13,098 nt of DNA from Bacteroides sp. UBA939 (GTDB taxonomy: Bacteria; Bacteroidota; Bacteroidia; Bacteroidales; Bacteroidaceae), in contig NZ_DBDF01000051.1 in the NCBI RefSeq assembly GCF_002293435.1, positions 5,517-18,614 on the forward strand, in the 5' to 3' direction. The stretch's first letter is position 1; each line of letters starts with the position of its first letter. Positions 1-7,645 of this stretch are shown in pieces. Under the pieces are notes generated by a model. It ran no database searches. It was not told the origin of the DNA and saw only the letters and a list, made by a program, of their open reading frames with translations. The translations under genes were made by a program, and so were the position numbers.

Positions 1-86
1 GTCTCTGTGACTCTGTGTTCAAACATAAATTCTCATTTATCGTAAAAATAATTATTACGAAGTACTTACACTATGAATAATGTAGG
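1..86. repeat. Partial MITE-like element, right end only
   Basis: The window opens inside a non-coding repeat that ends at 86 with TATGAATAATGTAGG (72-86). This is the same terminal motif, in right-end orientation, that bounds the complete elements at 419-585 and 7826-7967. Read inward from the end on the minus strand, it resembles the arm of the 7826-7967 element (an ATTATTCATA end, then a GTGT motif, then AT-rich sequence). The bases CTAC (87-90) follow the end where a 4-bp target duplication would lie. The left end is outside the window, so neither element length nor duplication can be confirmed. Confidence 0.5.
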
Positions 87-114
87 CTACGTAGTAGTGT
101 ATAGACTCCTGAAG

Positions 115-129
115 CATGAATAATGCAGG
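115..129. repeat. Additional isolated element end
   Basis: CATGAATAATGCAGG matches the terminal 15-mer of the local MITE-like family and is again followed by CTAC (130-133). It lies 43 bp to the right of the end at 72-86, in the same orientation. The arrangement fits a nested insertion or a decayed element; no matching left end is visible in the window. Confidence 0.45.
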
Positions 130-215
130 CTACAGTCTGACATTCTTCTACAAACAAAAAGCATTCACTGTAAATACGACCTTACTGCCTGAGAACCAAC
201 AACTTACAATTCACA

Positions 216-270
216 AAAGAAAGTTGTAATGTAGTCATAATCAACCATAAAGAAAGTTTTGATGTAGTCA
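216..270 (+). promoter_or_regulatory. Paired 22-bp direct repeats, candidate operator
   Basis: Two 22-bp direct repeats lie at 216-237 and 249-270. They are identical at 20 of 22 positions, both beginning AAAGAAAGTT and ending ATGTAGTCA. Their period of 33 bp is close to three helical turns, so two bound proteins would face the same side of the DNA. The second copy ends two bases before the candidate -33 TTTG of the operon promoter, the usual place for an activator site. Operator function is inferred from position and spacing; the cognate protein is unknown, with the propeller regulator at 8006-10888 the first candidate. Confidence 0.5.
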
Positions 271-271
271 G

Positions 272-306
272 TTTGATAAGAAATATATCCCACATATATA
301 CTTTTG
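272..306 (+). promoter_or_regulatory. Candidate Bacteroides promoter for the uptake operon
   Basis: TACTTTTG at 299-306 is a perfect match to the Bacteroides -7 consensus TAnnTTTG. TTTG at 272-275 could be the -33 element, with 23 bp between them, slightly longer than usual. Transcription would start near 313, giving a leader of about 330 nt before the gene at 641. That leader would contain a small hairpin (385-409) and the whole 167-bp MITE-like element. No equally good -7 box was seen closer to 641. Confidence 0.5.
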
Positions 307-384
307 CCGGAAACCGACAAATATTTAGATTCAAATTATTTAAGTCTTACTAACATGAAAAACAAATCTTCCCCCCGTCCGTAG

Positions 385-409
385 CCTCCACCTATATCTA
401 TATAGGAGG
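385..409 (+). other. Small leader hairpin
   Basis: CCTCC (385-389) and TATAT (393-397) pair with ATATA (400-404) and GGAGG (405-409), leaving a three-base bulge and a two-base loop. It lies between the candidate promoter and the MITE-like element, directly after the stop of a nine-codon reading frame at 355-384. No T tract follows, so it is not a classical terminator. Confidence 0.4.
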
Positions 410-418
410 AACTCTTAA

Positions 419-585
419 CCTGTATTATTCATACTGCAGGAGTTAACGAAGTTATCACTTCGTTAGGAGTTAAGGAGTGAAAGCCGATACTCCGTGAGGC
501 ATATAACAAGGCTGTCGGCGTTAACTCCTAAGCCAGCTTGTTGGCTGATAACTCCTTTAACTCCTACTGTTATGAATAATGCGGG
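419..585. mobile_element. Complete 167-bp MITE-like element with TTAA duplication
   Basis: The element begins CCTGTATTATTCATA (419-433) and ends TATGAATAATGCGGG (571-585), inverted repeats matching at 13 of 15 positions. It is flanked by TTAA on both sides (415-418 and 586-589), a typical 4-bp target-site duplication. The interior is a long imperfect palindrome of AGGAGTTA-type arms with local hairpins, including AACGAAG/CTTCGTT (447-466) and AGCCA/TGGCT (531-546). It has no coding capacity, so it would have moved with a transposase supplied in trans. It lies in the 5' leader of the downstream lipoprotein gene if the promoter at 272-306 is correct. Its core recurs at 12962-13098. Confidence 0.75.
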
Positions 586-640
586 TTAATGCAAACAATG
601 TGTATTCAATTATTTTATTTATTTTAATCTTATTGATAGT

Positions 641-2026
641 ATGAGAAAACAAATCTTATTGTGTTGGGCAATGATTGCAGGTTTCTTCTGCATTACATCA
701 TGCAACGACAAGAATGATGAGTTCGATGACAAGGGCAGTTGCACCATCAACTCATTTGAAGGTCCGGAAACAGCCTACATGGGCGATAGTATTAACTTCA
801 ATTTCCAGATTGCCGGCGACGGTATTCAGCTAAATCAATCAAAGATACAACTGTTCTTCGGTGAGACCATCGTCTCGGAACGGATCATGCTGACCCCTAC
901 TGCCGGAGGATATAGCGGCAAACTGCTGATTCCTTTCATGAAAAACGTAGAAGACGGCTCTGTCGACCTGAAACTACGCATCCAGAATGAACGTTTTGCC
1001 AATGCTGTAAATGAAAGAAACATCAGAATAATACGTCCTCTGTTTCCGAAACTGATATTGAAAGATGCTAACGGGGTAGCCCGTGAAATGTTACCGTCTG
1101 CTGAGGATCCTTATAAATATATTGTTACCGATATATTCCCCAGCCAATTCTTCGCCACGATTGAAGCGCCGAAATATGGACAGAACGGTAATGCTATGGT
1201 CTTTGGAAACTCTGACGGTAAGATTGCCAACGGAGTTAGCAACCTGATTGAATTCACGGCGGATATTGACGGAGAATATCCTATAACGTTCAACACCAAA
1301 ACTTACGAAGGTACGCCTTTTATCAAATTTGCATTGAACGACGTTGAATTTGAAACAATAGATAATACCAGAGCTAAGGTAGAAATGAACTTGAAACAGG
1401 GACAAGACATCCAAATCACAGGACTAAAAGCTGACTACGCCAACTATTGGGTAAACCCGGCTTTCTTCCGCAAGGTGAAAGATACCAACGGGAAAACACT
1501 ACGCTTTATGGGACGCGACGGGAAATATCGTGTCACGGTAGATAAATCATTGAAGTATTTCCGTGTAGAAGTTATGAATGCTTCAGGAACTGCCATAGCG
1601 AACTTAGCCAATGGGGACGACGTAATCTGGAGTATTGGAGACGGCAACATCGGGCAGCCTTCATTCAGCAAAAACGGAATAAGCTGGAGTACAGGTGAGA
1701 AAGTTATATGTTTGGCTCCTTTGGGTAACGGCAAACATCAGTTGGTATTAGAAGCCGGCACAAACATCAAAGCAGGAAGTATCAATTTCAAATTCTTCTA
1801 TCAGAAAGGTTGGGGAGTTGAGTTTACTTCTGACAAAATATCTTTAGAGGATCAATCCAAGTGGTTTAGAGTAAACTCCGGTGATGGTAACATTAGAGGC
1901 GGAGACGCAGCCTTGATTAACGGTAAATTCTATATTGTTACCGTAGATATATCCGAAGGACCGACTAAAACGAAGATGTATGTGGAAGAGGCAGACGGTT
2001 TCGACGAGGTTGATCCGTTGCCTTAA
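641..2026 (+). CDS. SusE/SusF-type surface glycan-binding lipoprotein (DUF5125/DUF5121-like)
   Basis: This 461-residue protein has a lipoprotein signal peptide whose lipobox ends at Cys21 (ITSC). The acidic stretch NDKNDEFDD follows, the sort of flag that sends Bacteroidetes lipoproteins to the outer face of the outer membrane. The rest looks all-beta: an Ig/E-set-like region at about 32-135, a middle region at about 137-240, and a C-terminal region at about 245-455 with the WVNPAFF and GRDGKYRVTVDKSLKYFRVE motifs. From memory these resemble the DUF5125 and DUF5121 families found beside SusC/SusD. The inferred role is capturing ligand at the surface and passing it to the SusCD complex. It precedes susC rather than following susD, which is less usual. 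A 136-bp gap with dyad symmetry separates it from susC. The ligand is unknown. Confidence 0.8.
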   Translation: MRKQILLCWAMIAGFFCITSCNDKNDEFDDKGSCTINSFEGPETAYMGDSINFNFQIAGDGIQLNQSKIQLFFGETIVSERIMLTPTAGGYSGKLLIPFMKNVEDGSVDLKLRIQNERFANAVNERNIRIIRPLFPKLILKDANGVAREMLPSAEDPYKYIVTDIFPSQFFATIEAPKYGQNGNAMVFGNSDGKIANGVSNLIEFTADIDGEYPITFNTKTYEGTPFIKFALNDVEFETIDNTRAKVEMNLKQGQDIQITGLKADYANYWVNPAFFRKVKDTNGKTLRFMGRDGKYRVTVDKSLKYFRVEVMNASGTAIANLANGDDVIWSIGDGNIGQPSFSKNGISWSTGEKVICLAPLGNGKHQLVLEAGTNIKAGSINFKFFYQKGWGVEFTSDKISLEDQSKWFRVNSGDGNIRGGDAALINGKFYIVTVDISEGPTKTKMYVEEADGFDEVDPLP

Positions 2027-2058
2027 ATGAAAACTAATACAGATAAGTACAAGACATG

Positions 2059-2134
2059 AATTAGTTTATATTATTCTTATGAGTAGATATCTGATTATCA
2101 GCTTTTATAAAAGCATACATAGTATAAACTAATT
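2059..2134 (+). other. Nested dyads upstream of the SusC gene
   Basis: AATTAGTTTATA (2059-2070) and TATAAACTAATT (2123-2134) form a perfect 12-bp inverted repeat with a 52-nt loop. Inside the loop are two smaller palindromes, CTGATTATCAG (2091-2101) and GCTTTTATAAAAGC (2101-2114). No -7 promoter box was found in this gap, so it is more likely an intercistronic mRNA structure (processing, stability or partial attenuation) than a promoter. There is no T tract typical of a terminator. Confidence 0.45.
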
Positions 2135-2162
2135 AAATTCACTACTTAAAAAACATAGTTAT

Positions 2163-5100
2163 ATGAAAAACAAGAATAAAATAAAATGCTGCGCCGCCCT
2201 GTTTGCTATGGCTTTAACTTGGCAATCCGGTACAATTCAGGCAGCATCGACTGACGTAAAAACAGTCGGCATAGAAACTACTTTCCAAAAAGGAGAACAA
2301 AGAACTATTACCGGTTTATTGGTAGATACAAGCGGCGAACCTATTATTGGCGCTACTGTCATGATAGAAAGAACCACTCGCGGCGTCACTACGGATATTA
2401 ACGGGAAATTCAGTATCAAAGCCTCTACCGGCGAATCTCTGGAATTCCGCTTTATCGGATACATAACGACTACTCGTAAAATAACGGCAGATACTCAGAA
2501 TATAAATGTAGTCATGGAGGCAGATGCCGTAAGTTTGGATGACGTAGTGGTTATCGGTTACGGACAACAAAAGAAAGAAAGTGTTGTAAGTTCCATGGCA
2601 TCCGTAGGTCCGGCCGAATTGAGCGTAAAAACCAGAAGCCTGACAAACAATATTGCAGGTAAAGTATCCGGATTGATTGCCGTACAACGCTCAGGAGAAC
2701 CCGGTTGGGATGATGCACAGTTCTGGATTCGCGGTGTAAGTTCCTATGCCGGTGGCACAAGCCCGTTGGTATTGGTAGATGGTGTTCCCCGCAAGATGAA
2801 TGATATAGATGTCGATGAAATCGAATCATTCTCCGTATTGAAAGATGCCGCGGCTACAGCCGTTTATGGGGCAGAAGGCGCCAATGGTGTTGTATTGATT
2901 ACTTCAAAACGCGGTAAAGCTCAGAAAACAGTAGTCAACATGTCTGCTCAATATGGCATCGCTACTCCTACCCGTCTACCTAATTTAATGGACTCTTACA
3001 ATTATCTGAGTCTCTACAATGAAGCAAGCTGGAATGACAAAGGTAATCCTTCTGTAGGTTTCGTCAGTCCTGTTAGTGACGATGTTTTAGAAAAATATCG
3101 CACAAGAGCTGATTCCGACTTATATCCGAATACTGATTGGATGGATATGTTGAAGGATCATACCAGCAATCAGCGTTACACTATCAACTTCCGCGGCGGT
3201 GGTGAGAAAGTACGCTTCTTCGTATCAGGCGCTTACTATCATGAGAACGGTATTTATAAGGACAATCCCAATCCGATAGTAGATTCCAACGTAAACTTCG
3301 AGCGTTACAACCTGCGTTCCAACATCGATTTCGACTTGAGCCGCACCACCCGTATGTCCGTGGACATGAGCGGACAATACATTAACCGTAAAGCTCCCAG
3401 CAAGACAGCCAATGAGATTTTCAATGGTATGACTTTGATGCCGGTTCATTTGATTCCAATGATTTATTCAGACGGAACACCTGCCGAACACCCTGACTCC
3501 GACAACCAGGGATTGCGCCAGAATCCCTATAACTACCTTTATTATAGTGGTTACAGCAAATCGTGGGAAGCCACGGTACAGTCCAAAGTTACATTAGAAC
3601 AAGACTTGGATTTCATAACAAAAGGGCTTTCGGTAAAAGGTGTCGTAGGTTTTGACGCACGCAGCGGACAATTCATCAACCGCACCATGTCTGCCAATTC
3701 TTTCTATGCTTTGAGCCGCAATGAAGACGGCATACTGAACTACCAGCTACGCAGCGCCGGTTCGGCATTAAGTAATCCCAGCGGCGCCAACAGCGAAGGA
3801 GATAAAAGAATCTACTTAGAAGCTTCCTTGAACTATAAAAACACCTTTAACAAGAAACATGATGTAACTGCCATACTGCTTTACAACCAGAAAGACCGTC
3901 AGTTACAAAACGCCAGCAGTGGCATCAATCTGCTACCCTACCGCAAGCAAAGTATAGTAGCCCGTACCTCTTATGGATATGATGGCCGGTACATGTTAGA
4001 AGGAAGTTTCGGTATAACCGGCAGTGAGAATTTTGCCGAAGGACACCGTTGGGGTATTTTCCCTGCTGTGGGTGCTGCCTGGTTTATCAGCCATGAAAAG
4101 TGGTTTGAGCCATTGCTAAGTAGCGTGAACAAGCTTAAATTCCGCGCTTCATTCGGTATTACCGGTAACGACGATGTGCCGGGAGGACGTTTCCCTTATC
4201 TGGAAGTTATGAACGAAAGTGCCGGTGGAATTAACTTAGGTATTGCCGCGGCCTCTAACGGTAACGTACAAAACTGGATGGGTGGGTTGGCCGAACAATA
4301 TGCTGCCGCACCGTTATTAAAATGGGAAATTGAGCGTAAAATCAACACGGGTTTTGACTTGGGTTTATTTAAAGGACGTGTAGACATGTCAGTAGACTAC
4401 TTCAGCAATCGCCGTAAGGATATTCTAATGAACCGCACCACTATCCCGAGCATGACCGGTCTTCGCAATGGCCCGCGTCAGAATTTCGGCATAGTTACCA
4501 ATAAAGGTATCGACGGTAATATCACGATAAAGGAACATTTCGGCAAACTGAATGTGACTTTGCGTGGAAACTTCACTTACACAAAGAATGAAATTGTGGA
4601 ATGTGACGAAATCACTCCATTGTACGAATACCTGAGATATACGGGCCATACAATCAATACCCCGGTTTTATACATAGCCGAAGGCCTCTATACACCGGAT
4701 GATTTCAATATTACACGCGACTTGGTAACCGGCGCCGAATCTTACACTCTAAAAGAGGGTATGCCCAATCCCGGAGCACAAGTATCACCAGGTGATATAA
4801 AATACAAGGATTTAAACAAAGACGGCGTAATAGACGGTTACGACCGCACATACAGTCACAACGTAAATTCGAACAGTCCAAAAACCGTTTACGGTATCGC
4901 CCTTGATTTTGAATACAAAGGATTCTTTGCCGGTGTCTTCTTCCAGGGAGCAGGCGGTTGTTCCGTAAATCTCATGTCCAAAGCATCCAACTTCATGCCT
5001 TTCAACCAGGGTAAAGATGCTTCATCAGCCCGTATGGAAGCCATGTCTCGTTGGACTGTTTCAAATCCTTATAATCAGGATGTTCTTTATCCACGTATGC

Positions 5101-5375
5101 ACTCTTCGACATTCTCTTATAATCTGAACCCAAGTACTTGGTGGTATCGCGATGCAAGTTTCATCCGACTGAAAAATATAGAATTCGGTTACCAGTTCAA
5201 TAAAAAACAGTTGAAAGCACTTCGTTTCCAGAATCTGCGCCTCTACATACAAGGCAGTAACCTGGCCGTATGGGATGATGTGAAATACTGGGATCCGGAA
5301 TTGGGTGATGCAAATTCAGGCGCCAGATATCCGTTATCACGTACCTGGATTGCCGGTGTAGAAGTAACATTCTAA
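2163..5375 (+). CDS. SusC/RagA-family TonB-dependent outer-membrane transporter
   Basis: The 1070-residue length is usual for SusC homologues. A signal peptide (about 1-28, ending IQAAS) is followed by a carboxypeptidase-regulatory-like beta-sandwich (about 47-125; ITGLLVDTSGEPIIGATV). Next comes the VVVIGYGQQKKE segment (128-139) typical of the SusC TonB-box region, the plug (about 145-255, with LVLVDGVPR, VLKDAAATAVYGAEGANGVVLI) and a 22-strand barrel ending in an aromatic residue (EVTF). DLNKDGVIDGYD (883-894) is an EF-hand-like calcium loop common in this family. SusC is the barrel that SusD lids, importing oligosaccharides or peptides with TonB/ExbBD energy. The next gene starts 23 bp later, so the two are almost certainly co-transcribed. 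Family assignment is secure; substrate is not determinable. Confidence 0.96.
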   Translation: MKNKNKIKCCAALFAMALTWQSGTIQAASTDVKTVGIETTFQKGEQRTITGLLVDTSGEPIIGATVMIERTTRGVTTDINGKFSIKASTGESLEFRFIGYITTTRKITADTQNINVVMEADAVSLDDVVVIGYGQQKKESVVSSMASVGPAELSVKTRSLTNNIAGKVSGLIAVQRSGEPGWDDAQFWIRGVSSYAGGTSPLVLVDGVPRKMNDIDVDEIESFSVLKDAAATAVYGAEGANGVVLITSKRGKAQKTVVNMSAQYGIATPTRLPNLMDSYNYLSLYNEASWNDKGNPSVGFVSPVSDDVLEKYRTRADSDLYPNTDWMDMLKDHTSNQRYTINFRGGGEKVRFFVSGAYYHENGIYKDNPNPIVDSNVNFERYNLRSNIDFDLSRTTRMSVDMSGQYINRKAPSKTANEIFNGMTLMPVHLIPMIYSDGTPAEHPDSDNQGLRQNPYNYLYYSGYSKSWEATVQSKVTLEQDLDFITKGLSVKGVVGFDARSGQFINRTMSANSFYALSRNEDGILNYQLRSAGSALSNPSGANSEGDKRIYLEASLNYKNTFNKKHDVTAILLYNQKDRQLQNASSGINLLPYRKQSIVARTSYGYDGRYMLEGSFGITGSENFAEGHRWGIFPAVGAAWFISHEKWFEPLLSSVNKLKFRASFGITGNDDVPGGRFPYLEVMNESAGGINLGIAAASNGNVQNWMGGLAEQYAAAPLLKWEIERKINTGFDLGLFKGRVDMSVDYFSNRRKDILMNRTTIPSMTGLRNGPRQNFGIVTNKGIDGNITIKEHFGKLNVTLRGNFTYTKNEIVECDEITPLYEYLRYTGHTINTPVLYIAEGLYTPDDFNITRDLVTGAESYTLKEGMPNPGAQVSPGDIKYKDLNKDGVIDGYDRTYSHNVNSNSPKTVYGIALDFEYKGFFAGVFFQGAGGCSVNLMSKASNFMPFNQGKDASSARMEAMSRWTVSNPYNQDVLYPRMHSSTFSYNLNPSTWWYRDASFIRLKNIEFGYQFNKKQLKALRFQNLRLYIQGSNLAVWDDVKYWDPELGDANSGARYPLSRTWIAGVEVTF

Positions 5376-5398
5376 ATTAATCCTCAAATATAAAAAGT

Positions 5399-7330
5399 AT
5401 GAAATTCAAGAAATTAATATATTCAGTTCTGGCAGCAGGCCTTATGCTTAGCTCCACATCTTGTTCAGACTACCTGGATATTTCAGGAGAAATGAATGAA
5501 AACCTGACTTTGGACAAAGTGTTTGACAATCCCAACTATACCCGTAACTGGTATGGCAACATTTATCTTTGCATTTCCGAGTTTTCGGAAACCGGTTCCG
5601 AAGCAAGCGCCTTTAAGAATCCATGGTCAAATATATGCGGAGAAATCTCCTCACAGATGGGCCCGTCTAAAGACACCATGACATCCGGATATACAGCCAG
5701 TACAGCCTCGTTTCACCGTTGGCAAACGCTTTACCAATACATACGCCAAGCTTTAATATTTATTCAAAATGCCAAAGACGGCGGTGTGGGTGCCGACTCC
5801 AATGCATTGACCCCTGCCGATATTGCCCGTATGAAAGATGAAGCACGCTTCCTCATGGCTTATAGCTACTTCTCTATCTTTGAACTTTACGGCCCATGCC
5901 CTATTGTAACCACAATTGACGATGCCGCCTATCCGAAAATAACGGATTACAAGCGCCCAACGTTAGACCGTATGCTGGAATTCACCGATAGTCTATTGGT
6001 AGATGTATTGAGTCGCGACAACTTACCGCCAACGATCATTACCGGTACAGCCAATGGTGTGGGTAATGCCTTCAACCTGAATGAAGTGGTACGTCCCACC
6101 AAAATAACCGTTATGGCATTACGTGCCAAGATGTGGGTATATGCCGCTTCCAAACTCTTCAACGGAGGTTGGGACAAGGCAATGGAACTGAAAACAGTAG
6201 ACGGCGAACAAATATTCCCATCCTACAACCGTGATAAGTGGGTGAAAGCCAAACAATGTCTGGAGACTCTGCTGGCAGCTTGCAAAGAGGCAGGACACGG
6301 TCTTTACAAAGTAGAAACAAACGGCTCTAATCAACCCGACCAATCGGTTTATCAACTTTTTCAAATATATAACCAGGAAATCCTGTGGTGCAGCACAAAC
6401 AATAGCTATAGCGATCAGTACAAAATGGAAAAACGTACCAATCCGCGCAATGTAAATTCATGTTACGGAACTGTCGGCCCAACTCAGGAAGCGGTTGACA
6501 TGTTCTTCACCAGAAATGGTCTTACCATCAAAGAAGATAGAGAATACAGCGAGAATGCTTTGGTAACCGTGCGCAATCCTACTTACAATGTAAATGTAGG
6601 AAAAGACGACGCCAACGTATTCAGCATGTACTCCAATCGTGAACCGCGTTTCTACGCCGATGTCATGTATCAAGGCAAAAGCTGGTTTAATACCAAATTT
6701 AATGCAAGTGAACCGAATTACTTCGTAGACTTCTCACTATATGGTGGCGCCGGTCCCGGAAGTAAAGATACCCCATTGACAGGCTATATGCTTGCTAAAT
6801 TCAAAAACCGTACGGTAAACCATGCTTCAGGTGATACACAAGTCTTCAGACGCGTATCTATCATCTACCGTTTAGCTGAGTTCTACCTCTTTTATGCCGA
6901 GGTGTTGAATGAATTGGACCCCACAGACCCCAAAATCATCGAGTACATTGATTATGTTCGCGACCGTGCAGGTATCCCTACCTATGCCAAACTGGAAGCT
7001 GATAACGTCAAGACGATTAGCGGTGATTATGATAAGCAGTTTGATGCTATCCAACGCGAACGTTTCGTAGAACTTTACTGTGAAGGACAACGTTATTTCG
7101 ACATTCGCCGTTGGATGGTGTGCGGTAAAGGACAAGTGGCAGATCAAACCCGTTTCAGTGGTATGAACGAATATGGAACAACCGATGTGGCTATCGGACA
7201 GATGGGTTCTTTCTACAACAGAACAAAATTAGAGAATCGCCTTTGGGATGACCGGATGTACCTCTATCCCATCCACTACAATGTAGTCACTTTAGCCCAA
7301 GGACTTATTCCGCAAAACCCCGGGTGGTAA
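5399..7330 (+). CDS. SusD/RagB-family outer-membrane nutrient-binding lipoprotein
   Basis: This 643-residue protein has a lipoprotein signal with Cys22 (STSC followed by SDYLD), predicting lipid anchoring and surface display. The N-terminal SusD domain includes the TPR-type segment DEARFLMAYSYFSIFELYG (147-165). The C-terminal RagB/SusD part carries the family signature RERFVELYCEGQRYFDIRRW (about 552-571) and the usual end, YLYPIHYNVV followed by IPQNPGW. It would form the hinged lid over the SusC barrel and bind the ligand outside the cell. It begins 23 bp after susC and is followed 55 bp later by a hairpin terminator, so it closes the operon. At 643 residues it is somewhat longer than the classical SusD of about 550. 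Substrate specificity cannot be inferred. Confidence 0.95.
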   Translation: MKFKKLIYSVLAAGLMLSSTSCSDYLDISGEMNENLTLDKVFDNPNYTRNWYGNIYLCISEFSETGSEASAFKNPWSNICGEISSQMGPSKDTMTSGYTASTASFHRWQTLYQYIRQALIFIQNAKDGGVGADSNALTPADIARMKDEARFLMAYSYFSIFELYGPCPIVTTIDDAAYPKITDYKRPTLDRMLEFTDSLLVDVLSRDNLPPTIITGTANGVGNAFNLNEVVRPTKITVMALRAKMWVYAASKLFNGGWDKAMELKTVDGEQIFPSYNRDKWVKAKQCLETLLAACKEAGHGLYKVETNGSNQPDQSVYQLFQIYNQEILWCSTNNSYSDQYKMEKRTNPRNVNSCYGTVGPTQEAVDMFFTRNGLTIKEDREYSENALVTVRNPTYNVNVGKDDANVFSMYSNREPRFYADVMYQGKSWFNTKFNASEPNYFVDFSLYGGAGPGSKDTPLTGYMLAKFKNRTVNHASGDTQVFRRVSIIYRLAEFYLFYAEVLNELDPTDPKIIEYIDYVRDRAGIPTYAKLEADNVKTISGDYDKQFDAIQRERFVELYCEGQRYFDIRRWMVCGKGQVADQTRFSGMNEYGTTDVAIGQMGSFYNRTKLENRLWDDRMYLYPIHYNVVTLAQGLIPQNPGW

Positions 7331-7385
7331 ATAAAATACTTTTTCATAGTTTTAAACAGCAGTAAGAAGATTAACTCAGGATTTG

Positions 7386-7426
7386 GAGGCAATTACCGGC
7401 AGAATCAGCATGGTAATTGCCTCTTT
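7386..7426 (+). terminator. Intrinsic terminator of the uptake operon
   Basis: GAGGCAATTACC (7386-7397) pairs perfectly with GGTAATTGCCTC (7412-7423), a 12-bp stem with a 14-nt loop, followed by TTT. It begins 55 bp after the SusD stop codon. The T tract is short, but the stem is strong and well placed. It also overlaps a spurious open frame starting at 7383, which argues against that frame being a gene. Confidence 0.75.
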
Positions 7427-7462
7427 AACGAAACACCTCCATAAAGTTGAAAATCGGTTTTT

Positions 7463-7577
7463 ATCTGCCATCTGCCACCTTTTTGCCCGTATCTATCTGA
7501 TAATAAACTATTTGGAGCGTTGCAGATACCCGTTGCAGATAGGTGGCAGATACCTTATCTGCCACCTATCTGCCACA
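7463..7577. repeat. TCTGCCA-motif repeats with an 18-bp perfect hairpin
   Basis: GCAGATAGGTGGCAGATA (7535-7552) and TATCTGCCACCTATCTGC (7556-7573) form a perfect 18-bp inverted repeat with a three-base loop (CCT). The unit ATCTGCCA also occurs as direct copies at about 7463-7480, and GTTGCAGATA is repeated at about 7519-7541. No T tract follows the stem on the plus strand. It lies in the convergent gap between the SusD gene and the minus-strand regulator, so the stem could act at the 3' end of either transcript. The function is not known from sequence. Confidence 0.7.
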
Positions 7578-7645
7578 CATCTCCCACCCTGCATCATCCT
7601 GCATCGAACAGGCATATATTCTGCACCGGACAGGGCACGCTTTTA

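Noticed and set aside
7588..7604. CCTGCATCATCCTGCAT as another MITE-like end.
   Set aside because: Only the first ten bases match the family end, the ATTCATA portion is missing, and no partner or target duplication is nearby.
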